DNA of 64,000 nucleotides from Microbulbifer sp. A4B17 (GCF_003076275.1 NZ_CP029064.1:1498501-1562500); one strand, 5' to 3'; numbered from the stretch's first letter, positions 1-8,222 are shown. Program-made: numbers and translations. Notes: generated by a model from the letters alone, not told the origin.

Positions 1-662
1 TGCTGGTTGAGCAGACGCAAAGCGCTCTCCAGCTCGAACTCCCAAGGTGCGCGGCGGCGCACGCCCGCGCGGCGCTCGATTTCAACCGGCAGGCTAAGGT
101 TTTCTGGTGCAAGCAGTTCAGCGGGATTGTGACGTTGTACCTGCTCAGCTAAGGCTTCCAGAGTATCTGTTTCCTGAACCACAAAGCGGCCGGTCGCCAG
201 GTCAAGCAGTGCAAGGCCAAATGTATCGCCTAAATGTGAAATAGCAGCCAGCAGGTTATCGCGGCGATCGTTAAGGAGAGCTTCGTCGGTGACTGTGCCC
301 GGCGTAACAATACGAACCACCTGCCGCTCAACAGGCCCCTTACTGGTGGCCGGATCACCGATCTGTTCACAGATGGCAACGGAAACACCGGCCTTAATCA
401 GCCGTGCCAAGTAGCCTTCAGCTGCATGGTAGGGGATGCCCGCCATGGGGATAGGCTCACCGCCGGACTTTCCACGGGCAGTAAGGGTGACATCTAACAG
501 CTCAGCCGCTTTCTTGGCATCATCAAAGAACAGCTCGTAAAAGTCCCCCATGCGGTAGAACACCAGCTCCTGGGGATGCTGGGCCTTGATGCGCATGTAT
601 TGCTGCATCATGGGGGTGTGTTCGGGTTTCGCGGCCTTGGTCTTGTTTGCGGTTCTTGGCAT
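1..662 (-). CDS. mutS: DNA mismatch repair protein MutS, N-terminal part (runs off the left edge)
   Basis: Reading the minus strand from the ATG at 662 gives about 220 residues that match the MutS mismatch-recognition domain. They include the GDFYELF segment holding the Phe-x-Glu that inserts at mismatches, followed by the connector start ([16 protein letters not shown]). MutS is a cytoplasmic ATPase dimer that recognises mispairs and recruits MutL. The ATPase domain would lie left of the window. No frameshift is visible. This is the only obvious chromosomal core gene here. The integron array begins about 800 bases away on the other strand. Confidence 0.97.
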   Translation of the reverse strand, partial: MPRTANKTKAAKPEHTPMMQQYMRIKAQHPQELVFYRMGDFYELFFDDAKKAAELLDVTLTARGKSGGEPIPMAGIPYHAAEGYLARLIKAGVSVAICEQIGDPATSKGPVERQVVRIVTPGTVTDEALLNDRRDNLLAAISHLGDTFGLALLDLATGRFVVQETDTLEALAEQVQRHNPAELLAPENLSLPVEIERRAGVRRRAPWEFELESALRLLNQ

Positions 663-1470
663 TTTTCTCTAAGAAAATCAGTAAGTTACAAAAGTATTTG
701 CAAACCCCAAGAGCTCCGCAGGAGTGGCGGTCAGCTCAGATTGGGGTAGGGGGCAGGTTTCCTATGGGGCTCAATAAGTAGAAGCGTTCGATCAAATAAT
801 GAACGGCAAGCCCAAACCTGATGTTCCTGAAGCATGCAATCGGGGTAGGTCTGAACAGAAAGGTCCAGACTTAAGTTCGAAGGGCTTCTTTATAGGGGGC
901 GCAGAATAGCAGAGTGGGGGACAAACCACTATCCACTATGGATGGCTTATCAACTGCTGGAAGGATGGCTAGTAGCGACCCTGTGATTTTATGAGAACTT
1001 TAATAGATAAGCGGGATGTTTTGCTTTTTTAGGTAAGAAACTTCACTTTGCTTTGCTCTAAAGAATCTGCTGTTGATCTCTACAAAGAAGGTTCCTGACA
1101 CTTCAAGGTCGTGTACTTAGAAAGCCAATTCTCTAAGTGGCAGCGTACCCACCAACTGGAACATCCGTGTGTAAAAAGGTTGGTGAAATACAGTACTGAT
1201 AACTAAGTCCTGCTTCGCATATCAGAATTCAAAAGACGCTGCTTCTATTTCTAGGGAAAATTCTATAACTTGTTGATTTTTAACGGATGTGAAAAGTGAT
1301 ATAAAGCAAGGATAGCGTGGAATTATAAAGACGCTGCTATATATCTACTTGTTTTATTTTGTGACACTCAATGTAGTTCTTTGATTTTGCTGGGTTTTTA
1401 AGCTGGCTTTAATTGAGGACAGCAGAATTATATAGAAGGGTGATATATAGACGCTGCTTTTGAATTAACT
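663..1470. other. Gene-free stretch between mutS and the first cassette
   Basis: I find no convincing coding region. The stretch holds the mutS upstream region and three spaced direct copies of AGACGCTGCT in its right part (separate entry). An integron integrase gene, often found beside the first cassette, is not here on either strand. Confidence 0.6.
1234..1459 (+). repeat. Three spaced direct copies of AGACGCTGCT before the first cassette
   Basis: AGACGCTGCT occurs at 1234-1243, 1329-1338 and 1449-1458, always in the same orientation. The last copy ends 12 bases before the first cassette boundary (GTTAGCAA at 1471). The spacing is 95 and 120 bases in AT-rich sequence. They could belong to an attI-like leader or regulator sites, or be fragments of a lost element. 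The repeats are seen; the role is inference. Confidence 0.55.
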
Positions 1471-1500
1471 GTTAGCAATAATAAGTAATTTGGAGTTTTT

Positions 1501-1974
1501 ATGAATGTGTCAATGGGAAAAACCAAGTGGCAAAAGTTCGAAAGTTATGCCCTTTTAATTATCTTGGTGCTGGTAGGCTTGGGTTATGCTGCTTCAAAAA
1601 TACCATCTTTGTTTTCCCCTGATGAGCGGCAAGTTGCTGTATCCGGTTACATTGCGAATGCAGAACAGAAGGGTATTTCTTGTAGTTATTCGGGCTTTGT
1701 ATTTGATCGTAAATCTGAAGTAGAGAGAATATTTCTTACTTGCAATCCCAATAGTGTTATTCCTGGCAAAGTAAACTCCAAGGAAGAATTGTTTAGTTCA
1801 ATTGGTGAGTATGTGATAACTCCAGCTATTGAGTATCTCCCAAAAAATGAAATGGGCTTTGTTATCGCTATTACACAAATTGATCAAAACATGGTTGTTT
1901 GTACTAATGTCGAGCGTCAGGAAATCACGCAACAGTGGTTGGACTCATATGACAATTACTGCATGCCTGGATAA
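1501..1974 (+). CDS. Cassette 1: single-pass membrane protein of unknown function
   Basis: The 157-residue product has one hydrophobic segment near residues 17-33 preceded by lysines, then a polar domain with four cysteines that probably faces the periplasm. A GGAG lies 7-10 bases before the ATG. I do not recognise a family. The gene fills the cassette whose boundary is at 1471 and whose attC begins at 1977, so it was acquired by integron capture. Confidence 0.7.
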   Translation: MNVSMGKTKWQKFESYALLIILVLVGLGYAASKIPSLFSPDERQVAVSGYIANAEQKGISCSYSGFVFDRKSEVERIFLTCNPNSVIPGKVNSKEELFSSIGEYVITPAIEYLPKNEMGFVIAITQIDQNMVVCTNVERQEITQQWLDSYDNYCMPG

Positions 1975-1976
1975 AA

Positions 1977-2097
1977 TTGCTAACAAGGCGTTGCAGTGGA
2001 CTCCCAAAGCTATGCACCTTTTTTGTGTAATTCGCTGCGCTCATATTATACACAAGACGGTGCGCCGCTTCGGTCGCCCCTGAACGCGGCGTTATGT
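1977..2097 (+). repeat. attC site 1
   Basis: Starts TTGCTAACAAGGCG and ends GGCGTTATGT with an internally palindromic middle. The start matches the cassette head GTTAGCAA at 1471. Confidence 0.9.
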
Positions 2098-2112
2098 GTC
2101 ACGGAGTTGCGA

Positions 2113-2331
2113 GTGATTGAGATTGGAAGAATTGGTTTGATCGAATCTGGCGATGAAATTGGTTGCCAGGTAAAGGTTGTCAACGATTCAGAGAATACCG
2201 ATGGCTTTCTTATTCTCACGGGCAAAAACCTCAGAGACCCGAAAGTTGAAGCTTTTGATGGTTGGGTGGAAAACGAAAAAGAGCTCTCAGGCTACTTTGA
2301 AGAATCTAAGTGGGTTATTAAATGGCTTTAA
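2113..2331 (+). CDS. Cassette 2: small unknown protein (72 aa)
   Basis: I chose the GTG at 2113 because GGAG sits seven bases upstream. The open frame runs back into attC 1 (to 1996), but that part is recombination-site sequence and unlikely to be translated. The product is acidic, without membrane segments. It opens IEIGRIGLIESGDEIG and is rich in tryptophan near the C-terminus (GWVENEKE, KWVIKWL). Family unknown; the compact beta-rich look suggests an immunity-like or binding protein, but nothing proves it. Confidence 0.6.
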   Translation: MIEIGRIGLIESGDEIGCQVKVVNDSENTDGFLILTGKNLRDPKVEAFDGWVENEKELSGYFEESKWVIKWL

Positions 2332-2340
2332 CCAAAGAAA

Positions 2341-2422
2341 CACATAACAAGTGGCGGCAATACGCAGCCTTTGGCTGCCGGACTCAGCACTGTGTGCTTC
2401 GCCGTTGCGCCAAACATTATGT
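2341..2422 (+). repeat. attC site 2 with an unusual core
   Basis: Starts CACATAACAAG and ends ACATTATGTG, so the outer arms pair. The core reads ATTATGT instead of GTTATGT. The G of the canonical G/TT cut site is replaced by A. Confidence 0.85.
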
Positions 2423-2432
2423 GTAAATAAAT

Positions 2433-2759
2433 ATGAGCAAGGAAGAATACAGTAATCGAATACTATCTAGTGCAGTGCACTTACTATCTTCGCATGAAGG
2501 CGAGTTGATGCAACAAGATAGAGTTACTACTCGTGGCAAGGGAAAGAGTGAATCTCGTAAAACAACATACGATGCGATATTTACTTTCAATGAGTCTTTA
2601 TTCTGCCCGGAGAGTGATGTTCCGCTTCATGGCGGTTACTTTTTAACAGATCAAGGTCAAGCAGAAGTTACGCAACTAATCGGGCGCTTTAATTCGCAAC
2701 AAGAGCGCGAGGCTTGGGTATCAAAAAATTTGAGGGTTGGCAGTGGAGCAAACACATAA
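2433..2759 (+). CDS. Cassette 3: unknown protein (108 aa)
   Basis: Starts MSKEEYSNRILSS. It is soluble, with a basic stretch (TTRGKGKSESRK) and an aromatic middle (AIFTFNESLFCPES). The stop codon TAA lies inside the CATAAC box of the following attC, which is common for cassettes. No family recognised. Start chosen at the first ATG after the cassette head. Confidence 0.65.
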   Translation: MSKEEYSNRILSSAVHLLSSHEGELMQQDRVTTRGKGKSESRKTTYDAIFTFNESLFCPESDVPLHGGYFLTDQGQAEVTQLIGRFNSQQEREAWVSKNLRVGSGANT

Positions 2760-2837
2760 CAAGTTGCTGTTGCTCGCCGCTTCGCGGCTGGGACAGCCTA
2801 CACTGCGTTTCGGCTGCCCCAAAGCAAGGCGTTATGT
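2753..2837 (+). repeat. attC site 3
   Basis: CACATAACAAG to GGCGTTATGT, with an inner stem made of CGCCGCTTCGCGGC-type sequence. It matches its cassette head. Confidence 0.9.
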
Positions 2838-2844
2838 GTAGATC

Positions 2845-3231
2845 ATGAGACTGCTACTAATCGCAATTTTATCAGTGATTTTGTTTTTCCCTCTCTATTG
2901 GGCTTTACATCCATTTTTTGGCCCAAATTGGGGAGCTGGTATTTCTGCTTTTATGATGTACATTGGTTTTCCTGCCTTATTCCTACTGAAGTGGGGTAAA
3001 CGGAGCAGCCATCCTTTCATCAAGGCATGTAACTATGTACTAGCTACGATTGTGTTAGCTTTACTCGGCTGGGTCTTCTATGGGGTGCTTTTTAACAATG
3101 CCCCTTTACCCAACTCAATTGCGTTGGCAGGTGTCTACGGTTATCTGGCCTTCTATTTTTTAAAGAATGGATATATGCCTTATCAAGCTGAGGAGTTAGA
3201 GAAAGAGGTAAATGAGCAGCAAAACACATAA
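2845..3231 (+). CDS. Cassette 4: small multi-pass membrane protein (128 aa)
   Basis: Four hydrophobic stretches are visible (about residues 3-20, 30-50, 64-84, 92-108), with a charged C-terminal tail rich in glutamate. It probably sits in the inner membrane. No family is recognised and no catalytic motif is visible. It begins right after attC 3 and ends in attC 4. Many integron cassettes encode such small membrane proteins. Confidence 0.7.
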   Translation: MRLLLIAILSVILFFPLYWALHPFFGPNWGAGISAFMMYIGFPALFLLKWGKRSSHPFIKACNYVLATIVLALLGWVFYGVLFNNAPLPNSIALAGVYGYLAFYFLKNGYMPYQAEELEKEVNEQQNT

Positions 3232-3324
3232 CAAGCGGTTCAATTCGCTCCAGCCACAAAAAGCGTGGCTTCCGCTGGGACAGGCTACGCGCTGCTTCGC
3301 CTGCCCATTAACCGGGCGTTAGCA
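3225..3324 (+). repeat. attC site 4
   Basis: CACATAACAAGCGG to GGCGTTAGCA. The left arm matches the head of cassette 4 (GTTATGTG). Confidence 0.9.
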
Positions 3325-3338
3325 GTAATTAGAGAATT

Positions 3339-3770
3339 ATGAGCGCAATTGAAGTTCTACAAGAAAAGTTGCTTGGTAATTTCTACTCCCTATTCAGAGT
3401 AGGGGATGTCTTTGATTTATATTTCGATGGGTTTTCGCTCATAGCACACGATGTAGTTTCTACAGATGAAGATGAGATAAATAAGCAATTGTCCACATTG
3501 TATCCGCGAGCTTCTGATGCCGTAGATAAAGAAGATGTTGCTAAGAGCATTGTGCTTTCATCAACACTTCACAAATGCATTACTTGCGTGGATTTATTGC
3601 CAGATTCAAGTTTAGAGCTCACTTTCGAAAATGGGGTAAAGCTGCTATTTCCTACCAATACCGAAGTAGTTGATTGGCAGTGGGCTCTTAATGAAAATGC
3701 CAATGACCCTTATCTTGGTTGTATTGTGGGTGTTTTTGTATCTGGTGAGGTTCAGCTTGGCAACTGCTAA
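3339..3770 (+). CDS. Cassette 5: unknown soluble protein (143 aa)
   Basis: An acidic protein starting MSAIEVLQEKLLGNFY. The alternating hydrophobic and polar C-terminal half (SLELTFENGVKLLFPT, VVDWQWAL) suggests a beta sheet, as in small immunity-like proteins. That is inference from composition; I recognise no family. It lies exactly between attC 4 and attC 5. Confidence 0.65.
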   Translation: MSAIEVLQEKLLGNFYSLFRVGDVFDLYFDGFSLIAHDVVSTDEDEINKQLSTLYPRASDAVDKEDVAKSIVLSSTLHKCITCVDLLPDSSLELTFENGVKLLFPTNTEVVDWQWALNENANDPYLGCIVGVFVSGEVQLGNC

Positions 3771-3835
3771 CAAGGCGCTGTTGTCGGACTGGTTTTCCGC
3801 TACGCTCCAACTAGCCGCAAAGCGCGGCGTTAAGC
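3763..3835 (+). repeat. attC site 5
   Basis: ACTGCTAACAAGGCGC to GGCGTTAAGC. The left arm matches the head GTTAGCAGT of cassette 5. Confidence 0.9.
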
Positions 3836-3853
3836 CAAACCAGAATTGAAGTT

Positions 3854-4297
3854 ATGGATAAAATCGAATTACAGAGAAAAACTAAAGCTAAAAACGGTAA
3901 GGTTGAGGCCTACTGGTTTGAGAACGAGAGTATCGGGTTACAGAAAACATTATTTCATCGTATAACCATACCTCTAGAACCTTTTGATTCAGGTCTTGAG
4001 TATGAGGAGCAGCCACTATCAACTGAAATAGTCTTGGACTGGTACGAGTTAAACTTAGAGAATTCAGCGGAACTCGATGGGGCTAATTTATCACACGAGT
4101 CATACCCAGAAGCAGGAGGTTCGGTTTATGTCGGTTGTGCTCACAATTGGTGTAATGTAAAAGAGCTAGTGTTTTCTAAAGCAAATGATGGCCGCTATGA
4201 AATAAAAGGTTCCGTTGTCGTTGAATTTGAGAATGAGGGTGTGGCTCAAAATGAGCCGTTCACTTTCGAAACAACAATCGAGGTAGTCACGGCTTAA
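3854..4297 (+). CDS. Cassette 6: unknown soluble protein (147 aa)
   Basis: The product begins with a lysine-rich stretch, then an acidic beta-rich body (WYELNLENSAELDG, YEIKGSVVVEFENEG). A Cys-Ala-His-Asn-Trp-Cys motif is visible mid-protein. No signal peptide or membrane segment. No family recognised. The TAA stop is in the left box of attC 6. Confidence 0.65.
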   Translation: MDKIELQRKTKAKNGKVEAYWFENESIGLQKTLFHRITIPLEPFDSGLEYEEQPLSTEIVLDWYELNLENSAELDGANLSHESYPEAGGSVYVGCAHNWCNVKELVFSKANDGRYEIKGSVVVEFENEGVAQNEPFTFETTIEVVTA

Positions 4298-4391
4298 CAA
4301 GCGGCTGCTGTCGGACTGCCAAAAGCGTCACTCCTTTTGCTGATGCAAAAGCAGTGCCACTTTTTCTCAGCCGCAGAGCCGGGCGTTATGA
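4291..4391 (+). repeat. attC site 6
   Basis: GGCTTAACAAGCGG to GGCGTTATGA. The arms fit the head GTTAAGCC of cassette 6. Confidence 0.9.
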
Positions 4392-4402
4392 CTCTTAGTA
4401 GT

Positions 4403-4819
4403 ATGAAATATTTAATTATTGCTCTAGCGATGCTGCCGCTCCATGGGAAGGCATGTGGTAGTGATGAAATTCCGCATCACATAAAGTTGTCCGAAGGGGC
4501 ATTGTACAATTCGCCTCAGTGCCATCCTGTGAAAGTAGTTGTTCCTACAAAGTACAGGGGTGGAAAGTTGAAGTATGCAACCTACCTGCTGGGATCTGGA
4601 GTTGCGGATAGCACCTCTCTTGAAGTAAATGTAAACATTCTTGGTTCATCTGACTCAATCAATGAATCGGAATTATATTTATGCTTGAACTATGAAGTGG
4701 CTCCAAGGTCCACGCTGCACTTACGCTATCTTCCCGAGCCAAACGAAAACGGAGTAGTATCTCTATGTGCCCATGAATACTACATCAGAGATTTTATGTC
4801 TCATCTCACAGAGTCATAA
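4403..4819 (+). CDS. Cassette 7: secreted protein of unknown function
   Basis: The product opens with a signal-peptide-like stretch (MKYLIIALAMLPLHGKA then CGSDE), so it is probably exported. A cysteine just after the hydrophobic core might be lipidated, but the box is poor. The mature part is about 120 residues with four more cysteines. I chose the ATG at 4403; an in-frame ATG at 4388 lies in the attC core and would add five residues. No family recognised. Confidence 0.6.
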   Translation: MKYLIIALAMLPLHGKACGSDEIPHHIKLSEGALYNSPQCHPVKVVVPTKYRGGKLKYATYLLGSGVADSTSLEVNVNILGSSDSINESELYLCLNYEVAPRSTLHLRYLPEPNENGVVSLCAHEYYIRDFMSHLTES

Positions 4820-4963
4820 CAAGTTGCTGAAGTACACTCCGGTCGCGAAAATCGCGCCCTCCGCGGGGCAGCTTACCTTGTGCACATTTTGCGCAGGTCG
4901 CTGTGCTCCCATTTTTGCGCAAAATGTGCACAAGGTAAGCTGCCCCTGCCGGCGGCGTTAAGT
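4814..4963 (+). repeat. attC site 7 with a long perfect hairpin
   Basis: AGTCATAAC to GCGTTAAGT, about 150 bases. Inside it, 4865-4895 and 4916-4946 are perfect inverted copies (31 bp arms, 20-base loop; the arm starts GGGGCAGCTTACC). Most attC stems carry mismatches and extrahelical bases, so this one stands out. Confidence 0.9.
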
Positions 4964-4967
4964 GCCT

Positions 4968-5273
4968 ATGAGCGATAAGTACAGTGCATATAAGCTAGTT
5001 CTTGAAGAGTTAGTATTGATTCTCAGAGAATATAATGAAGAGAATTGGTTCACCTATTTTTCTAAATCCTTGGAGCTACTAGAAAACAATAAGCCACAAG
5101 CAAGTATTTCTCATTCATTGCGTGCATATGGAGGAATGTGTAGCTTCAGTGATGAGTTGTATTTTACTGGCGCTCCTCCAGTTGAGGCGCAAAGAGGGTA
5201 TGAGCTTCGTGAATTACTGTGGCAGCAATGCAAGGACAGTGAAAATTTTCTCAAGCGTATTTTTGAGCTATGA
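4968..5273 (+). CDS. Cassette 8: small helical unknown protein (101 aa)
   Basis: Starts MSDKYSAYKLVLEEL at the ATG of 4968; an in-frame GTG at 4962 overlaps the attC core. It is acidic and mostly helical in appearance (LEELVLILREYNEENW, ELLENNKPQASISHSLRAYGG). The pattern resembles small phage or cassette proteins of unknown role. No motif allows a functional call. Confidence 0.6.
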   Translation: MSDKYSAYKLVLEELVLILREYNEENWFTYFSKSLELLENNKPQASISHSLRAYGGMCSFSDELYFTGAPPVEAQRGYELRELLWQQCKDSENFLKRIFEL

Positions 5274-5323
5274 GCACTTAACAAATTTAGGCAAGCGCCG
5301 CGCGCCTGCTAAAAGCGTTATCG
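5274..5323 (+). repeat. attC site 8, short, last of array 1
   Basis: GCACTTAAC to GCGTTATCG, only about 50 bases. The left arm fits the head GTTAAGTGC of cassette 8. The next cassette, if any, is lost before the umuC remnant. Confidence 0.75.
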
Positions 5324-5417
5324 CCGAGTCTTCCATAGCTGCTCTCTATAGCTCTATGGATATGTCGTCGAAACTCCAGTGGAAGTTGAGCATAAAGCCT
5401 GGCAATAAAGGGAGGAA

Positions 5418-6248
5418 ATGGAATCTGCACGAAGTGGTGCTTTGTTAGCCAACCGAGCAGTAAAGAAAATCTCCAAGTGCGATGGGGTTTGCGCTTTGGA
5501 TACACAAGAAAAGTGGCAATGGATGCAGCGCCGTACCGCCGTCAATGATGTCTGGGGCATAGGGCGGCGACTGTCCAGGCGCTTGGCCGATTTTGGCATA
5601 CAGACAACCTATGACCTGGCGCAGGCCAACCCAAAAGTATTGCGCCGCCATATCAATGTGAACATTGAGCGAACGATTGAGGAGTTGAACGGGATTCCCT
5701 GCCTTGGCTTGGAGGAAGAGCCCCAGCCAAGAAGCAGATCTATTGCACCCGCTCCTTTGGTGAAAAGCTCACCGACTTACAGCCGATACTGCAGGCTGCC
5801 ACCTTGTACGCAAACAGGGCGGCGGAGAAGCTACGGGCTCAGAAATCGCTCGTAAAGTCGATTCATGTGCTTCTGCATACCTTGTACCATAAGCCCAGCT
5901 ACTACAGCTGCAGCATAATTGTACGGACACTATACCCTACCGACGATACGCGGGTAATTGTGGGGCTGGTAAGAAAGTTTATTGCAAGTCTGTACCGGTC
6001 AGGGTGCCGCTTTATGAAAGCAGGAGTGGAGCTTGTTGAGATTATTCCTTGCGCTAGGACAGGGTGATCTATTCACGCCAGGCCAATCGGCAAGGGCCGG
6101 GGAGATCGATAGCATCAACCGCAAGTTTGGACGGGGGACTCTATTCCTGGGGGCTGAAGGTATCCAGAAGAAATGGAAGATGCGGCAGGAGCATCGCTCT
6201 CCGGCCTATACAACTCAGTGGGATCAACTGTCGGTGATTACAGTCTAG
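5418..6248 (+). pseudogene. umuC: UmuC (DNA polymerase V catalytic subunit) remnant, truncated and frameshifted
   Basis: Three reading frames in order rebuild the C-terminal two thirds of UmuC. The first segment has VWGIGRRLSRRLADFGI and the LRRHINV stretch. The second has TRSFGEKLTDL, RAAEKLRAQKS and YPTDDTRVIVG. The third has QGDLFTPG, NRKFGRGTLFLGAEG and EHRSPAYTTQWD. Frameshifts lie near 5730 and 6050. The palm domain with the catalytic acidic residues is missing, so no translesion polymerase can be made. It directly follows the last attC of array 1, which suggests a deletion joined the array end to umuC. Confidence 0.93.
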
Positions 6249-6928
6249 TTACTGTGCAGCCATACAGTTTCTACGTGTGCAAAAAATTGAGTAGCTGAGT
6301 AATCACGGGGTTTATAGTGGGTCTAAACGACCTTGCTATTTACACACGAAGTTATATAACTATATGATAGTTATATGGTTTTTGGTTTGATTGTGGCTCC
6401 TGAGGTTACGGGTTCGATTGCCGTCGGTCATCTCAGATTCCTCTCTGTTTATTAGGGTCTTCGAACCTCGCTTAGTGCAGTTTTTTTCGTTTTGCCTCTT
6501 ATAGTGGTAATTCCAGAGATAATTTTTGCCCTAATCGACTTTTCCTGTCCTTTCGATTGGATGGATGTACAGCTGTCTCAGAAGGTAAAGAGGATCTTTA
6601 AGGTACTACCTTTTGGAGGCAGCATGAAGCGCTTAACCAGTAAAAAATATAATGTAGATTTATCTGAGCGTAATCGTCCTAGCCTTCACTGGCAAGAGGG
6701 GGCGGGCAGTAGAAGGCGAAAGCGATAAATATTTCTTTATATACTTGACTTCAGAAATGGTCTCAAGGCTTATTAAAATAGAAATAACTGAGTCTGAGTT
6801 TGAGCGGGCAATGCATGGGAGCTAATTTTTAAGGCTATGCTGCAAAAGTATGGGAATGGGCATGATTGAGTTTCGGTCGCTATGAGGATAAAGCGCATGT
6901 AAATTATTAACTCATGCTATTTAAATGT
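6249..6928. other. Low-coding stretch between umuC remnant and prophage integrase
   Basis: No convincing gene. An open frame at 6492-6728 (plus) and a tiny frame at 6757-6825 (plus) are seen without support. A tRNA T-arm-like sequence at 6408-6424 is listed separately and may mark the prophage attachment site. Confidence 0.4.
6385..6434 (+). other. tRNA 3'-half-like sequence, possible prophage attachment site
   Basis: ACGGGTTCGATTGCCGT at 6408-6424 is one base away from a perfect tRNA T-arm (5-bp stem around TTCGATT), and GAGGT precedes it like a variable loop. No 5' half is seen. Tyrosine integrases often use tRNA 3' ends and leave such a half. Speculative. Confidence 0.3.
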
Positions 6929-7984
6929 TTATCCATTCCCCTTTGGTTTGTCTTTCTTGCTCTTGATTCTCGCCTTGTTAAGGGAAACAACTTTATCTGC
7001 GGTATGGTTGTAGCGCACCATCATGCTACGAGTCTTGTGTCCGCTGAATTCCTGCTTGTCGCCTTCGAAATCTGAAATGCCTTTTATCTTTAAATCGTGG
7101 AACCGAAACCGGTTGGGTAGAGTGCCAGCTTCGTCGGCGGCTTTTTGTTCACGGCTCCAGGTGCTATTGAATCCATCTCGTGTGAAGCGTTGCCCGGTCC
7201 TGCCGCGGATGAGGTACATGCTTTGCGATTTTGAGCTTGAATTGCTTTTTAATGCCAGCTCAACAGCATCATGAAGGCGCTCTGTCCAGAGTTTTAATTG
7301 CTTCTTGCCAGTCTTCTGTTGGCAAATCAATAATCCCTCCTCCGTAATGTCTTGCCACTTAAGTGACAGTACATCTTGTTGTCTAGCGCCGCAGAGATAG
7401 GCGATCTCCATGGCTGCGGCGTGTGCCGTGTGTCCCCTGGATTCAAGCCAAGTGTAAAACGCGAGGTATTCCGCATCTTCGACATAGCGTCCACCTTGTT
7501 TCTCCTTGAAGGGCTTTACCGCTTTAGTTGGATCATCTATCGATACAAATCCGCGTGCCTTTCCCCAGCGAAAAATGATGCTAAGAAGTGTTCGCTCTCT
7601 ATTGGCGGCTGTTGGATATTGTTGGCCGCGAGCATCCATATACATCTGGATTACTGGTGATGCGATAGTGTCGGGCTTAGCTGGCCCAAAGACTGTGCGG
7701 ATCTTCTTTGCGTATCTGAAGTAGTCTTTTTGGGTTTGAGGCTTCAGTTCTTTAGTGAACTGAGGGGAAGCGAAATACAAGTCAATCAGGTCTTCAATGG
7801 TAAATAACTTCCCGTGCTGGTCGTTCTCCCATCTCTCATAGGCTGTCCATACCTCGGCGCGTGATGAGTCTGGACCGCATAGATACCAGGCGCCTTGCCC
7901 TCGTATTTTTACTCGATAGCCACGAGGGTAGATTTCTACCCATCGTGGCATCCAAGCATTCTTGGGGTCTCTTGGTCTACCCAT
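6929..7984 (-). CDS. Phage-type tyrosine site-specific recombinase (integrase)
   Basis: The 351-residue product has the order of phage integrases: an N-terminal arm-binding part, a SAM-like core-binding domain (about 60-160) and a catalytic domain. Visible catalytic residues are Arg201 (GARQQD), Lys227/228 (TGKK), His296 (FHDLK), His316 (GHKT) and Tyr325 (RYNHT). The usual HxxR box reads HDLK, so the second arginine is lysine. Start chosen at 7984 (MGRPRDPK), whose ATG overlaps the stop of the upstream DUF4224 frame by eight bases. It is the last gene of a minus-strand early phage operon. Integration and excision of the prophage would be its job. Confidence 0.93.
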   Translation of the reverse strand: MGRPRDPKNAWMPRWVEIYPRGYRVKIRGQGAWYLCGPDSSRAEVWTAYERWENDQHGKLFTIEDLIDLYFASPQFTKELKPQTQKDYFRYAKKIRTVFGPAKPDTIASPVIQMYMDARGQQYPTAANRERTLLSIIFRWGKARGFVSIDDPTKAVKPFKEKQGGRYVEDAEYLAFYTWLESRGHTAHAAAMEIAYLCGARQQDVLSLKWQDITEEGLLICQQKTGKKQLKLWTERLHDAVELALKSNSSSKSQSMYLIRGRTGQRFTRDGFNSTWSREQKAADEAGTLPNRFRFHDLKIKGISDFEGDKQEFSGHKTRSMMVRYNHTADKVVSLNKARIKSKKDKPKGNG

Positions 7985-8222
7985 TGATTGCACTCATATT
8001 CACGCCTAGTGGTAATTGGAGGCTGTTCCCACTTGAGTTAGGGGTATTAATTTGCATGAGTTTAGCTTGATTGACCATATCCTAAGTCAGGGCAGGAGAT
8101 CGATCTTTTTTTAGTACATAAGGGATTCTATTGGCGTCAAGAACACGTTTTTGTTCTTCGGCATTATCGGCGCCAGCACCAGTAAGACGGCTTATTTCAT
8201 GTTTGGTCAGCAAGTTTCCCAT
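7977..8222 (-). pseudogene. DUF4224 phage protein with an in-frame amber stop
   Basis: From the ATG at 8222 the frame reads MGNLLTKHEISRLTGA then RVLDANRIPYVLKKD, typical of the DUF4224 family that commonly lies just upstream of phage integrases. A TAG follows residue 46 at the expected place of a tryptophan. The frame then continues as DMVNQAKLM to a second TAG that overlaps the integrase start. It is either truncated or dead. The family is thought to act like an excisionase; that role is not established. Confidence 0.75.

Larger units (their letters stand above)
1471..5323 (+). other. Integron gene-cassette array, eight cassettes, no integrase in window
   Basis: Eight plus-strand genes are each followed by an imperfect palindrome that starts with a (C/G)xxAAC-type box and ends with GTTRxxx. 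In each cassette the bases after the preceding core are the reverse complement of the start of its own attC. Examples are GTTAGCAA with TTGCTAAC, GTTAAGCC with GGCTTAAC and GTTAAGTGC with GCACTTAAC. That is the signature of circular cassettes integrated one by one. With no intI seen, this is either the tail of a sedentary integron or an attC cluster lacking an integrase. Confidence 0.93.
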
